From Wenzhouxiangella sediminis (lineage in GTDB: Bacteria > Pseudomonadota > Gammaproteobacteria > Xanthomonadales > Wenzhouxiangellaceae), in assembly GCF_003410055.1 (NCBI RefSeq), contig NZ_QUZK01000051.1, positions 49,765 through 113,764 of the forward strand: a stretch of DNA of 64,000 nt, given 5' to 3'. Made by a program: the position numbers and the translations under genes. This document shows positions 41,839 through 49,871 of the stretch, piece after piece; position 1 is the first letter of the stretch; each line of letters starts with the position of its first letter. Under the pieces are notes generated by a model. It ran no database searches, had not been told where the DNA came from, and was given only the letters and a program-made list of their open reading frames with translations.

Positions 41839-43959
41839 TCAGGCAGGATGGCGGATGAACCAGCACCGGTGGATGCGGCGATTGCGCTCGAAGTCCTTCG
41901 GGATCGACCAACGCGACCGATCCTCCACAGCAAATCGCTCTTCCAACGTCGAATCCAGGTCGAAGCTCCGCAGGTTGGTGGAAAACACCAGGGTGCCCTC
42001 CTCCGATAGGCATGACATGGCGTCGTCGATCATGGCGACGTGGTCGCGCTGCACGTCCAGGCTGCCTTCCATGCGCTTGGAGTTCGAGAAGCTCGGAGGA
42101 TCGAGAAAGATCAGGTCGAATGTCTCTTGGCAATTGGCCAGCCATTCACGCGCGTCGGCGTGCACGGTGCTGTGGCGCCGCTCGTCGCGGTCGTTGAGCG
42201 CCAGGTTGCGACGCAGCCAGGCCAGGTAGGTCTTCGACAGGTCCACGCTGGTGGTCGAAGCCGCGCCGCCCACGGCCGCATGTACCGTGGCCGCCCCGGT
42301 GTAGCAGAACAGGTTGAGCAGCCGCTTGCCTCGCGCCTGCTCGCCCAGCCAGTGCCGCACAGGCCGGTGATCGAGGAACAGGCCGGTATCGAGGTAATCG
42401 GTCAGGTTGACCTCCAGCCGGCAGGGACCTTCGCGCACGACCGGGGTGCGCGACTGCTCGCTCATCCGGTTGTACTGTTCGGCGCCGCGCTGGCGCCGCC
42501 GCACCTTGAAAACCATGCGCTCGGGTGGTACGCCCGTGGCCGCCGGAATGGCGCTCAACGCCGCACGCAGCCGACCCTGCGCCTTGCCGGGGTCGACGCT
42601 GGCCGGCGGCTCGTATTCCTGCACGTGCAGCCAGCGTCCCGACTCGGCGCCGTAGACGTCCACCGCCAGGGCGTACTCGGGGATATCGGCATCGTAGAGC
42701 CGGTAACAGGTCACATTGTCGCGCTTCAGCCACTTCCTGAGCTGGCGCTCGTTCTTGTGCAGGCGATTGACGAGATCCTCGGCCGGTGTGGCCCGGCTGC
42801 CTTCGCTTTCGGTTGCGATCTCGAATCGTTCGAGCCGGCACTCCAGCGGCCCGTTGAAGCACTGCCAGCTCTTGTCCGGCTTCAGCCCGATCTGGCAGCC
42901 TGCGCCGTTGAGCACGATGGCACGCCAGCCCGGGAAGCGCGTACGCAGGGTCTCACCCAGGCGAAGGTAGAGCGGCAGGAGCTCGTGCTGCTCGCCGATA
43001 CGCTCGCCGTAGGGCGGATTCGTGGCGACCAGGCCGCGGTCCGTGCCGGCCGGTGCCGATGCCGCTGAAATCTCTCGCCGCTCGACGTGAATACGGCCGC
43101 TCAGCCCGGCGAGTTCAACGTTGGCCCGTGCGAGGCGGACAGCCCGACGGTCGTTGTCGAAGGCGGCAATAGGCGGCAGCCGCCCGAGACCGGCCTCCTG
43201 GCGATCGAGGGCCTCGTCGACGAGGTTCTTCCAGGACTCATCGTCGTGCCCCCGCCAGCGCAGGAAACCGAATCGCGTTCGCAGGAGGCCGGGCGCGGAG
43301 TCGGCCGCCATCCAGGCGGCTTCGATGGCCAGGGTGCCCGACCCGCACATGGGGTCGACGAAGCCGCCGCCACCGGCGGCAATTTCAGGCCAGTCAGCAC
43401 GGTACAGCATCGCCGCAGCCAGGTTTTCCTTCAGCGGGGCGGCGACGCCCGTCTCGCGGTAGCCGCGCTTGTGCAAACTATCACCCGACAGGTCGATGGC
43501 GACGGTCACGCTGGTCCGGTGCATGTGCACGTTGATGCGCACATCGGGCTCGCGCACGTCCACCGACGGCCTGGCCCCGGTGGACTCGCGCAACTGGTCG
43601 ACGACGGCGTCCTTGACCCGCTGGGCGGCAAAACGGCTGTGAGAGATCGCCGCCTTGATGCCGGTAAAATCGACAGCGAGTGTGCTTTCCGGCCCCATGT
43701 GCTGCGACCAGTCGATCGACAGCCCTCCCCGGTAGAGCCCCTCGTCATCATCGGCCTCGAAACGGGCGATCGGCAGCAGGACGCGATTGGCGATACGCGA
43801 CCAAAGGCAGGCGCGATAGGCATCGGCAAGTGCCCCCTCGAAGGCCACTCCCCCGCGCTGCGCATGGACGCCGGCCAGGCCGAGCGATTCCAGCTCGGTC
43901 GCGAGCAGATCCGGGAGTCCTCGGGGCGCGGTGGCGAAAAGTGAATGTCGTTCGGACAT
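41839..43959 (-). CDS. rlmL: 23S rRNA (guanine) methyltransferase RlmKL
   Basis: A 706-residue bifunctional rRNA methyltransferase (m2G2445 and m7G2069 in E. coli numbering). N-terminal THUMP and ferredoxin-like domains (residues 1-160, SLFATAPRGLPDLLATELESLGL) precede RlmL's methyltransferase (GGGFVDPMCGSGTLAIEAAW; LVATNPPYGERIG = NPPY). The second half is the RlmK domain (DTGLFLDHRPVRHWLGEQARGKRLLNLFCYTGAATVHAAVGGAASTTSVDLSKTYLAWLRRNL; LIFLDPPSFSNSKRM). Both activities and full length are present. Start MSERHSLFATAPRG at 43959 by homology. It is divergent from arsR. Confidence 0.96.
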   Translation of the reverse strand: MSERHSLFATAPRGLPDLLATELESLGLAGVHAQRGGVAFEGALADAYRACLWSRIANRVLLPIARFEADDDEGLYRGGLSIDWSQHMGPESTLAVDFTGIKAAISHSRFAAQRVKDAVVDQLRESTGARPSVDVREPDVRINVHMHRTSVTVAIDLSGDSLHKRGYRETGVAAPLKENLAAAMLYRADWPEIAAGGGGFVDPMCGSGTLAIEAAWMAADSAPGLLRTRFGFLRWRGHDDESWKNLVDEALDRQEAGLGRLPPIAAFDNDRRAVRLARANVELAGLSGRIHVERREISAASAPAGTDRGLVATNPPYGERIGEQHELLPLYLRLGETLRTRFPGWRAIVLNGAGCQIGLKPDKSWQCFNGPLECRLERFEIATESEGSRATPAEDLVNRLHKNERQLRKWLKRDNVTCYRLYDADIPEYALAVDVYGAESGRWLHVQEYEPPASVDPGKAQGRLRAALSAIPAATGVPPERMVFKVRRRQRGAEQYNRMSEQSRTPVVREGPCRLEVNLTDYLDTGLFLDHRPVRHWLGEQARGKRLLNLFCYTGAATVHAAVGGAASTTSVDLSKTYLAWLRRNLALNDRDERRHSTVHADAREWLANCQETFDLIFLDPPSFSNSKRMEGSLDVQRDHVAMIDDAMSCLSEEGTLVFSTNLRSFDLDSTLEERFAVEDRSRWSIPKDFERNRRIHRCWFIRHPA

Positions 43960-44029
43960 AAAAAGCGGGACTTGCGAGACGACGGCCCGTGAGTCTAGCG
44001 GATCGCGGCGAGCGACATGACATGCTAGA

Positions 44030-44049
44030 ATATCGTTCATCGACGATAT
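44030..44049. promoter_or_regulatory. ArsR operator palindrome
   Basis: ATATCGT (44030-44036) and ACGATAT (44043-44049) are exact inverted arms with a 6-bp centre, 20 bp before the arsR ATG. ArsR-family dimers bind such imperfect palindromes at their own promoters, so this is a likely autoregulatory operator. Confidence 0.72.
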
Positions 44050-44068
44050 ACGATTCCATGTAACCGAT

Positions 44069-44365
44069 ATGGACGAAGAATCCCGCTTTCAGGACGAAGC
44101 CATTGCGGAAACCGCCCGTGCACTCGGGCATCCGGCACGCGTGCGGATCGTTCGCCTTCTGCTGGACAGGCAGCGCTGCATCGGCGGCGACATCGTCGAG
44201 GATGTCGGACTGGCCCAGTCGACCGTCTCCGAGCACCTTCGCATACTCAAACAAGCCGGCATCGTGGTCGGCGAGATCGAACGCCCGCGGGTGTGCTACT
44301 CGCTCTCTTCGAAACGACTGAAACTGCTGTCGGAGCTGATTTCGCAAGTCGAAAGCTGCTGCTGA
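44069..44365 (+). CDS. arsR: ArsR-family metalloid repressor
   Basis: A 98-residue winged-helix repressor released from DNA by arsenite. HTH core: ETARALGHPARVRIVRLLLDRQRCIGGDIVEDVGLAQSTVSEHLRILKQAGIVVGEIERPRVCYSLSSKRLKLLSELISQVESCC. The ELCVCDL cysteine pair of plasmid R773 ArsR is absent; instead there are Cys in RQRCIGG, RVCYSL and the terminal SCC. This resembles ArsR proteins in which C-terminal Cys bind As(III), reported in Acidithiobacillus. It precedes acr3 by 24 bp, so the two form an operon. Confidence 0.92.
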   Translation: MDEESRFQDEAIAETARALGHPARVRIVRLLLDRQRCIGGDIVEDVGLAQSTVSEHLRILKQAGIVVGEIERPRVCYSLSSKRLKLLSELISQVESCC

Positions 44366-44389
44366 AGCCCGAACCCCGGAACCGACCCG

Positions 44390-45451
44390 ATGACCGATAC
44401 TCCGCGCAAGCGCCTATCCTTCCTCGACCGCTACCTGACCCTCTGGATCTTTGCCGCGATGGCCCTGGGCACCCTGCTCGGCACGATATTCACCGGGCTG
44501 CCCGCGGCGCTGGATGCGGTCGCCATCGGCCACACCAACCTGCTGATCGCCGCCGGGCTGATCCTGATGATGTATCCGCCGCTGGCGCGGGTGAAATACG
44601 AACAACTGCCGCTGGTCTTTCGCGACAAGCGCGTGCTGGTCCTGTCGCTGGTGCAGAACTGGCTGATCGGGCCGGTGCTGATGTTCGCCCTGGCAGTGAT
44701 CTTCCTGCGCGGCCATCCCGAGTACATGACCGGCGTGATCCTGATCGGCCTGGCGCGCTGTATCGCCATGGTCATCGTCTGGAACCAGCTCGCCGGCGGC
44801 AACAACCAGTACGTGGCGGCGCTGGTCGCCTTCAATTCGATCTTCCAGCTGCTGTTCTTCAGCCTCTACGCCTGGATCTTCCTGACCGTATTGCCACCCC
44901 TGTTCGGCCTGGCCGGCAGCGTGATCGACGTCGGCTTCGGCACAATCGCGCAGGCAGTGTTCGTCTACCTGGGCATTCCCTTTGCCGCCGGCTACTTCAG
45001 CCGCCGCATCCTGATCCGGCGCCGCGGCTCGTACTGGTACGAAAACGTCTTCGTGCCCACCACCGGGCCGATCACTCTGTTTGCCCTGCTGTTCACCATT
45101 GCGGTGATGTTCGCGCTCAAGGGCTCGGCCGTACTCGGCCTGCCGCTCGACGCCCTGCGCATTGCCGCGCCCCTGGTGATCTACTTCGTCGTGATGTTCA
45201 TCGTCAGCTTCTGGATGGGCCGGTTGATCGAGGCCGACTACCCGCGCACGACGGCCATCGCCTTCACCGCTGCAAGCAACAACTTCGAGCTGGCCATCGC
45301 GGTGGCCATCGCCGCCTTTGGCCTGGCCTCGCCGGTGGCCTTCGCCACGGTCATCGGACCGCTGGTGGAAGTACCCGTACTGATCAGCCTCGTGACCGTT
45401 GCGCTGTGGTTGAAGCGTCGGTGGTTTGGGGGGGAGGCCGTTGGGTCTTAG
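44390..45451 (+). CDS. acr3: Arsenite efflux transporter Acr3
   Basis: A 353-residue arsenite exporter of the Acr3 (not ArsB) type, with 10 membrane helices. Family motifs: [23 protein letters not shown] at the start, [37 protein letters not shown] (the ARCIAMV-W segment carries the essential Cys), and [45 protein letters not shown]. The strict SNNFELAIA and ARCxAMV motifs leave little doubt. Pumps As(III) driven by the proton-motive force. Confidence 0.96.
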   Translation: MTDTPRKRLSFLDRYLTLWIFAAMALGTLLGTIFTGLPAALDAVAIGHTNLLIAAGLILMMYPPLARVKYEQLPLVFRDKRVLVLSLVQNWLIGPVLMFALAVIFLRGHPEYMTGVILIGLARCIAMVIVWNQLAGGNNQYVAALVAFNSIFQLLFFSLYAWIFLTVLPPLFGLAGSVIDVGFGTIAQAVFVYLGIPFAAGYFSRRILIRRRGSYWYENVFVPTTGPITLFALLFTIAVMFALKGSAVLGLPLDALRIAAPLVIYFVVMFIVSFWMGRLIEADYPRTTAIAFTAASNNFELAIAVAIAAFGLASPVAFATVIGPLVEVPVLISLVTVALWLKRRWFGGEAVGS

Positions 45452-45496
45452 ACAATAGCCAATCACTGGTGCCGCTTCGGGCCACATTCTTTTTTT

Positions 45497-45651
45497 CCAC
45501 AGATGAACACAGATAAACACAGATACTGAGCAGATCAACGGTTGCCATGCCTTCGGTGAGCAAAGGTGATTCATGGCGCTTGCAGGCACCTTGCAAGAAA
45601 AAGAGCTGTACTCTTTTGTTTTTATCCGTGTTCATCTGTGTTCATCTGTGG
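45497..45651. repeat. Inverted simple-repeat element E (within the ars operon)
   Basis: A 28-bp arm of CACAGAT(GA/AA)A-type units (45497-45524) faces a 28-bp reverse-complement arm (45624-45651) with 26 of 28 matches. The core is about 99 bp and has G/C-rich and A-rich patches (CAAGAAAAAGAGC). It lies between acr3 (ends 45451) and arsC (starts 45673), so it may fold in the operon mRNA or terminate and re-initiate it. The start of the right arm is preceded by TTTTGTTTTT. Confidence 0.88.
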
Positions 45652-45672
45652 ACAACCAAGGCTTTTAAGCTA

Positions 45673-46089
45673 ATGGCAAAGCAAAGAATCCTGTTCCTGT
45701 GCGTCGCAAACTCGGCGCGCAGTCAGATGGCTGAAGGCCTGGCCCGGAAGATGCTGGGCGATCGTGCCGAAGTAATGAGCGCCGGTTCGCAGCCGACAAC
45801 CGTGAATCCCTGGGCCGTGAAGGCCATGGCCGAGGTCGGCATCGACATTTCCGGCCACCACTCGAAATCAGTCGACGAATTCGACCCGGCAGAACTCGAT
45901 CTCGTAATCACGCTGTGCGCCGAGGAGGTCTGCCCTGCTCTGCCCGCAGGCGTCCGACATCTGCACTGGCCGATTCCGGACCCGGCAATCGGGTGGGACG
46001 CGGAACGATCCGGCGGAAACGCGCTGGAGAGATTCCGACAGGCCAGGGACCGCATTCACGACCGCCTCGTCGAGGTCCAGAGTGGCTAA
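45673..46089 (+). CDS. arsC: Arsenate reductase, LMW-phosphatase (thioredoxin-coupled) type
   Basis: A 138-residue enzyme that reduces As(V) to As(III) for efflux by Acr3. The P-loop [13 protein letters not shown] (Cys at about residue 10, the C(X)5RS signature) carries the nucleophile, and the Cys pair [24 protein letters not shown] (about 84 and 89) supplies the resolving thiols of the pI258-type, thioredoxin-dependent class. The Asp in PDP completes the site. Start ATG 45673 is chosen by homology to [10 protein letters not shown]; the frame is open upstream through the repeat element. Separated from acr3 by the repeat, so its expression may be distinct. Confidence 0.92.
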   Translation: MAKQRILFLCVANSARSQMAEGLARKMLGDRAEVMSAGSQPTTVNPWAVKAMAEVGIDISGHHSKSVDEFDPAELDLVITLCAEEVCPALPAGVRHLHWPIPDPAIGWDAERSGGNALERFRQARDRIHDRLVEVQSG

Positions 46090-46109
46090 TGCGGTCGTTG
46101 CTCAGCAGC

Positions 46110-47105
46110 CTAGAGCCTGGCGAGGATATCGCGCGCAAGCCCATAGTCGGCGGGCGGGGTCGTCAGGTACAAATGCTCCCCGAGCGAACTGCCCGGCCCA
46201 CATTGCCCGAACGCTCCGAGCGTGCAGGAAACCATCGTTGCGTACTGGCCTGATCCGCAGCCGCCAAATCGCCTGCAACCGTAAAGAACCATTGCAACCC
46301 TTTGCGCGTGCAACAATTCGGCCTGGGGATACAGGCTGTCGTGAATATCCAATCCCAGCCGCCACATTGGCCGACCGCCGTGGTCCCGGGCGTACTGCAT
46401 GTTCAATGCGACGAGGCTGTGGATGTCGTCAAAGCCACGCGAACGTCGCAACAAACCGGTGAAATAATCGCTGCGATCCTCTTGCGCTGCATTGGCGAGC
46501 CTTTCCTCCAGTTCGTAGCGTCTGCCGACATACGGGTCCCGCGCCATGCGTTCGATCCGCGCGGCTTCCCCTTCGAGGTCCCCATCGACCCGCATCAGCT
46601 CTTCAACTCGTGACTTCATGGCCTCCCTGGAGAGGTCCAGCCCGGCACACCATTGGCGCCTCTGTTCGATCAGATCCAGTGAGCCGCCCAGACCTTCCTG
46701 GGCGCGAATTGCCTCCGGGTCGCAGAATGCGCTCAGCTCGAGCAACTTCCTCGCCGCCAGCACGGGTTCCATCTCCGCCAGCCGTTCAAGGGCCTGCGCC
46801 CGCTCTACGGCATTGGCAGCGTTCTCGACATCGCGCATGAGGATCAGGCGGCTACCGGGCTGCTTCGAGGACGGAACCGGCCCATCACGTTGTCCTTGCA
46901 TCGGATCGGGAGACGGGCTGGCAACCCCGTCCCGGCCATCCGCTTGTCTGCCGGGCTCGGGAAAATCGGATTCGCGCGACGGCGACACCGCGCGGGGCGC
47001 CCCGGTCGTGGAGCCGGGATCCGCTGGCGCGCCGCGCAGGAACCAGGTGGCAGTCCCGGCAAGCAAAACCAGCGCCAACAGACCGAACCAAATACCCTTG
47101 TGCAT
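46110..47105 (-). CDS. Hypothetical membrane-anchored protein
   Basis: A 331-residue protein. One N-terminal helix (GIWFGLLALVLLAGTATWFL) follows MHK, then a disordered Gly/Pro/Asp/Arg-rich linker (to about residue 85), then a helical, charged periplasmic body with several Trp and Cys (RRQWCAGLDL; YGCRRFGGCGSGQYATMVSCTLGAFGQCGPGSSLGEHLYL). I recognise no domain. The C-terminal Cys-Gly-rich 40 residues look like a small disulphide-linked unit. Start ATG 47105 has GGAG eight bases upstream; an ATG and a GTG lie just before it. Faces arsC tail to tail. Confidence 0.7.
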   Translation of the reverse strand: MHKGIWFGLLALVLLAGTATWFLRGAPADPGSTTGAPRAVSPSRESDFPEPGRQADGRDGVASPSPDPMQGQRDGPVPSSKQPGSRLILMRDVENAANAVERAQALERLAEMEPVLAARKLLELSAFCDPEAIRAQEGLGGSLDLIEQRRQWCAGLDLSREAMKSRVEELMRVDGDLEGEAARIERMARDPYVGRRYELEERLANAAQEDRSDYFTGLLRRSRGFDDIHSLVALNMQYARDHGGRPMWRLGLDIHDSLYPQAELLHAQRVAMVLYGCRRFGGCGSGQYATMVSCTLGAFGQCGPGSSLGEHLYLTTPPADYGLARDILARL

Positions 47106-47229
47106 TGTCGACATCTCCGCCACGCCAATGCACGAACCGTATCAGATGCGTTCCTGGCCGGCCATCCGCCCGGCGCGGACCGATCTGCGGTAGTCTTTGG
47201 CCCACCCGTCGTCTCAGAGGAGTACAGTC

Positions 47230-47766
47230 GTGCCCGTTTCGACCATCAAGACCCCCCTTTCCCTGGCCCTCGGTCTCTGCCTCACCGCAACGGCGGCCTC
47301 CGACGCCGATGCCACGGAGCTGATGCTGGCGCCGGGCGTGACCAGCGGCGGCGAGACGACGGCCAACGTCAGCCTGGCTTTCGACTGGAACAAGCGCTGG
47401 TTCGAGTCCGAGACCGGTCATCTGTCCGGCTACTGGAACGTGGCCTACACCTGGTGGGAGGCCGGCCGATTCGGCAGCGACGAGCATTCGATCTCGGTCT
47501 CGCCCGTTCTGGTCTACCGCTTCAATGCCGAGGGCTGGGAGCCGTTCGTCGAACTGGGCGTGGGCGCGGCCTATTTCAGTGACGACCGGGTCGGAGACCA
47601 GCGGCTCGGTTCGCGGGCGCACTTCGAGGATCGTTTTGCGGTGGGGGTGCAGATGAACGAGCGCGATGCGCTCCGGCTGCGGATCATCCACTATTCCAAC
47701 GCCAGCCTGAAGGAACCCAACGAGGGCATCAACAGCTGGTCTCTGGTCTATAGCCGCAGATTCTGA
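47230..47766 (+). CDS. PagL-like lipid A 3-O-deacylase
   Basis: A 178-residue outer-membrane beta-barrel enzyme that removes the 3-linked acyl chain of lipid A. A signal peptide (to about residue 30, ending DADA) precedes eight predicted strands. The catalytic region IHYSNASLKEPNEGINSWSLVYSRRF holds the His-Ser(-Asn) pair of PagL (HxSN) and a Glu a few residues later, ending in an aromatic-basic outer-membrane terminus (RRF). It starts at GTG 47230 after GAGGAG; the upstream frame has no signal peptide. Length is a little above Pseudomonas PagL (173 before processing). Modifies the surface together with the sugar genes of the window, by inference. Confidence 0.85.
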   Translation: MPVSTIKTPLSLALGLCLTATAASDADATELMLAPGVTSGGETTANVSLAFDWNKRWFESETGHLSGYWNVAYTWWEAGRFGSDEHSISVSPVLVYRFNAEGWEPFVELGVGAAYFSDDRVGDQRLGSRAHFEDRFAVGVQMNERDALRLRIIHYSNASLKEPNEGINSWSLVYSRRF

Positions 47767-47773
47767 AGCCCGA

Positions 47774-48202
47774 TCAGGACGAGCTGTCGTCGTCGGCTTC
47801 ATCCCCGGCCGAAGCGCGATCCGGCGAGGACTGCTTCGGCTTTTCAGGCCGGGATCGCGAGCCGGTGGGACGATAATCCCTGGGCGCACCGATATGCCGC
47901 AGGCGCACTTCGCGGTGGCCGACCTGCGGCATGCGCTCGCGCACCGCTTCCTTGTCCACCAGTCGCTCAGCGCCGTCGCTGAGGTGGTCGAAGACCTTCT
48001 TGTAGCTGTCGGTCAGTTCGTTGATCAGCTGCGCGGTCTGGACGAAGTGCGCGTTGACCTCTTCGCGGAAACGCTCGTTCTCGGCCTTGAGCTGGTTGAC
48101 CGACGGCGCGTGCGTCCGGCGAGCCACGAGCAGCCACACGAGGGCGGCGCCCACGGCGAGGCCGACGAGAAGTCCGATGATGCCCCAGGTCATGCTGTCC
48201 AC
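47774..48202 (-). CDS. YhcB/ZapG (DUF1043) family membrane protein
   Basis: A 142-residue protein with one N-terminal helix (MTWGIIGLLVGLAVGAALVWLLVARR) and a coiled-coil (SVNQLKAENERFREEVNAHFVQTAQLINELTDSYKKVFDHLSDGAERLVDKEA). The VNAHFVQTAxLINxLTDSYKxVFDHL stretch is the DUF1043 signature. Known members (YhcB, ZapG) tie cell division to envelope growth. The C-terminus is a disordered, Ser/Asp-rich tail. GTG at 48202 has AGGAG upstream; an ATG three codons on is an alternative. Confidence 0.88.
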   Translation of the reverse strand: MDSMTWGIIGLLVGLAVGAALVWLLVARRTHAPSVNQLKAENERFREEVNAHFVQTAQLINELTDSYKKVFDHLSDGAERLVDKEAVRERMPQVGHREVRLRHIGAPRDYRPTGSRSRPEKPKQSSPDRASAGDEADDDSSS

Positions 48203-48261
48203 GTTGCTGCTCCTGCCTTGATGCCTGACGGCATCTTAACAAGCTCTCCGTTACCGGCCCG

Positions 48262-49812
48262 TTATTTCTCGCCGTCCTTCCAGCGCAGTTCGTACAGGTC
48301 GTGGCGCCGATCGGCGAGATTGCGCACCGAGCCGTGCGAGCGGATTTCGCGCAGGTTGTCGAGATCGAGGTCGGCGATCAGCATGGTCTCGGTGTTGGGC
48401 GTGGCCTCGTGGGCGATCGCGTCGTGCGGAAAGGCGAAGTCCGAGGGCGTGAACACCGCCGCCTGCGAATACTGCATGTCCATGTTCTCGACCCGAGGCA
48501 GGTTGCCGACCGAGCCGGTGATCACGACGTAGCACTCGTTCTCGATTGCGCGGGCCTGGGCACAGCGCCGAACCCTCAGATAGGCGTTCTTGGTGTCGAC
48601 CCAGTAGGGCACGAACAGGATGTTCATGCCGCCGTCTGCCAGCAGTCTCGGCAGCTCGGGAAATTCCACGTCATAGCAGATCAGGATGCCGATGCGGCCG
48701 CAGTCGGTGTCGAAGACCTTGACCTTGTCGCCGCCCTTCAGGCCCCAGTAGCTGACCTCATCGGGCGTGACGTGGACCTTGTACTGCCGGTCCCAGGTAC
48801 CGTCGCGCCTGAGCAGGTAACAGACGTTGCGCAGGCGCTCGCCGTCGTATTCCGGCATGGAACCGGCGATGATGTTGATGTTGTAGGAGACCGCGAACTG
48901 CTGCATCTTGTCGCGGATCGCCTCGGTGTAGCCGGCCAGCTGGCGCACGGCCTCGGCAGGACCCTGGTCGTTCCAGGGCGCCATCATCGGGCCGTTGAAG
49001 AATTCCGGGAACAGCACGACATCGGCCTGGTACCCGGACACCGCGTCGACGAAGTACTCGATCTGGTTGTAGAGGTCTTCCAGCGAATCGGTGCGCCGCA
49101 TCTGCCACTGCACGGCGCCGACGCGCACGTCCGAAGGCCGGCCGCCGATCATCTTCTGTGCGCCCTCGTCGTAGTAGATGTTCACCCACTCGAGCAGAAC
49201 GGCATGGCCGGCGGAATCACGGTCGTCGGGCAGGTAGTTGCGCACGATGCGCCGCACCTGGAAATCGTTGGCCAGCTGGAAGGTCAGGATGGGATCGACG
49301 AGCTCTCTGGCACGCACCTTGGCCACGTACTGCTGGGGCGTCATCTCGTCGGCATGGTGCCGATAACCCGGGATGCGGCCGCCCACGACGATGCCGCGCA
49401 GGTTGAGGTTCTCGCAGAGTTCCTTGCGCGCGTCGTAGAGCCGGCGACCCAGGCGCAAATCGCGGTAGTCGGGGTGCACGAAGACATCCACGCCGTAGAG
49501 CACGTCGCCCTTGGGGTCGTGAGTCGTGAGATAGCCGTTGCCGACGATGTCCCAGTAGCGGTGGCTCTGGCCCCAGCGGCTGTACTTGACGATCAGCGAG
49601 ATCGCCGCGGCCACCACCTTGCCGTTGTCCTCGATGCAGATCTGCCCTTCCGGAAAGCGCGTGACCTGGGACTCGAACTGCTCGCGCTCCCAGGCGCCGT
49701 CGAGGCCCTGGTAGACGCGCTCCATGATCTCGGCGATGTCGTCGTAATCTTCCTTGCGCGACTGCCGAAGGATCAGGCGATGCGACTCGGAACTGGCGTC
49801 AGTCGTGCTCAC
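48262..49812 (-). CDS. GNAT acetyltransferase-nitrilase (carbon-nitrogen hydrolase) fusion
   Basis: A 516-residue fusion. Residues 1-200 are an acetyltransferase (GNAT) domain (YWDIVGNGYLTTHDPKGDVLYGVDVFVHPDYRDLRLGRRLYDARKELCENLNLRGIVVGGRIPGY; the R-x-x-x-G/R acetyl-CoA loop is RLGRRLYD). Residues 225-500 are a nitrilase-fold amidohydrolase with Glu in DVVLFPEFFNG, Lys in RQYKVHVTPDE and nucleophile Cys in IGILICYDVEFPELPRLLADGG. The Glu-Lys-Cys triad is complete. This fixed fusion is widespread, but its substrate is not established. GTG start at 49812. Monocistronic by context. Confidence 0.93.
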   Translation of the reverse strand: MSTTDASSESHRLILRQSRKEDYDDIAEIMERVYQGLDGAWEREQFESQVTRFPEGQICIEDNGKVVAAAISLIVKYSRWGQSHRYWDIVGNGYLTTHDPKGDVLYGVDVFVHPDYRDLRLGRRLYDARKELCENLNLRGIVVGGRIPGYRHHADEMTPQQYVAKVRARELVDPILTFQLANDFQVRRIVRNYLPDDRDSAGHAVLLEWVNIYYDEGAQKMIGGRPSDVRVGAVQWQMRRTDSLEDLYNQIEYFVDAVSGYQADVVLFPEFFNGPMMAPWNDQGPAEAVRQLAGYTEAIRDKMQQFAVSYNINIIAGSMPEYDGERLRNVCYLLRRDGTWDRQYKVHVTPDEVSYWGLKGGDKVKVFDTDCGRIGILICYDVEFPELPRLLADGGMNILFVPYWVDTKNAYLRVRRCAQARAIENECYVVITGSVGNLPRVENMDMQYSQAAVFTPSDFAFPHDAIAHEATPNTETMLIADLDLDNLREIRSHGSVRNLADRRHDLYELRWKDGEK

Positions 49813-49845
49813 TCGTGCACTCCCGCTTTGTGGGAAGGATGAAAA

Positions 49846-49871
49846 CGCAGATCTCGCAGATTAACGCAGAT
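49846..49871. repeat. Three CGCAGAT repeats
   Basis: CGCAGAT occurs at 49846, 49855 and 49865 with short A/T-rich spacers, extending over the last codons of the amidohydrolase gene. The heptamer resembles the CACAGAT units of element E, so this may be a decayed one-arm copy. Not a CRISPR: spacers are 2-3 bp. Confidence 0.6.

Noticed and set aside
48301..49842. 513-residue plus-strand frame opposite the GNAT-nitrilase gene
   Set aside because: Antisense shadow of a conserved fusion protein with a complete catalytic triad.
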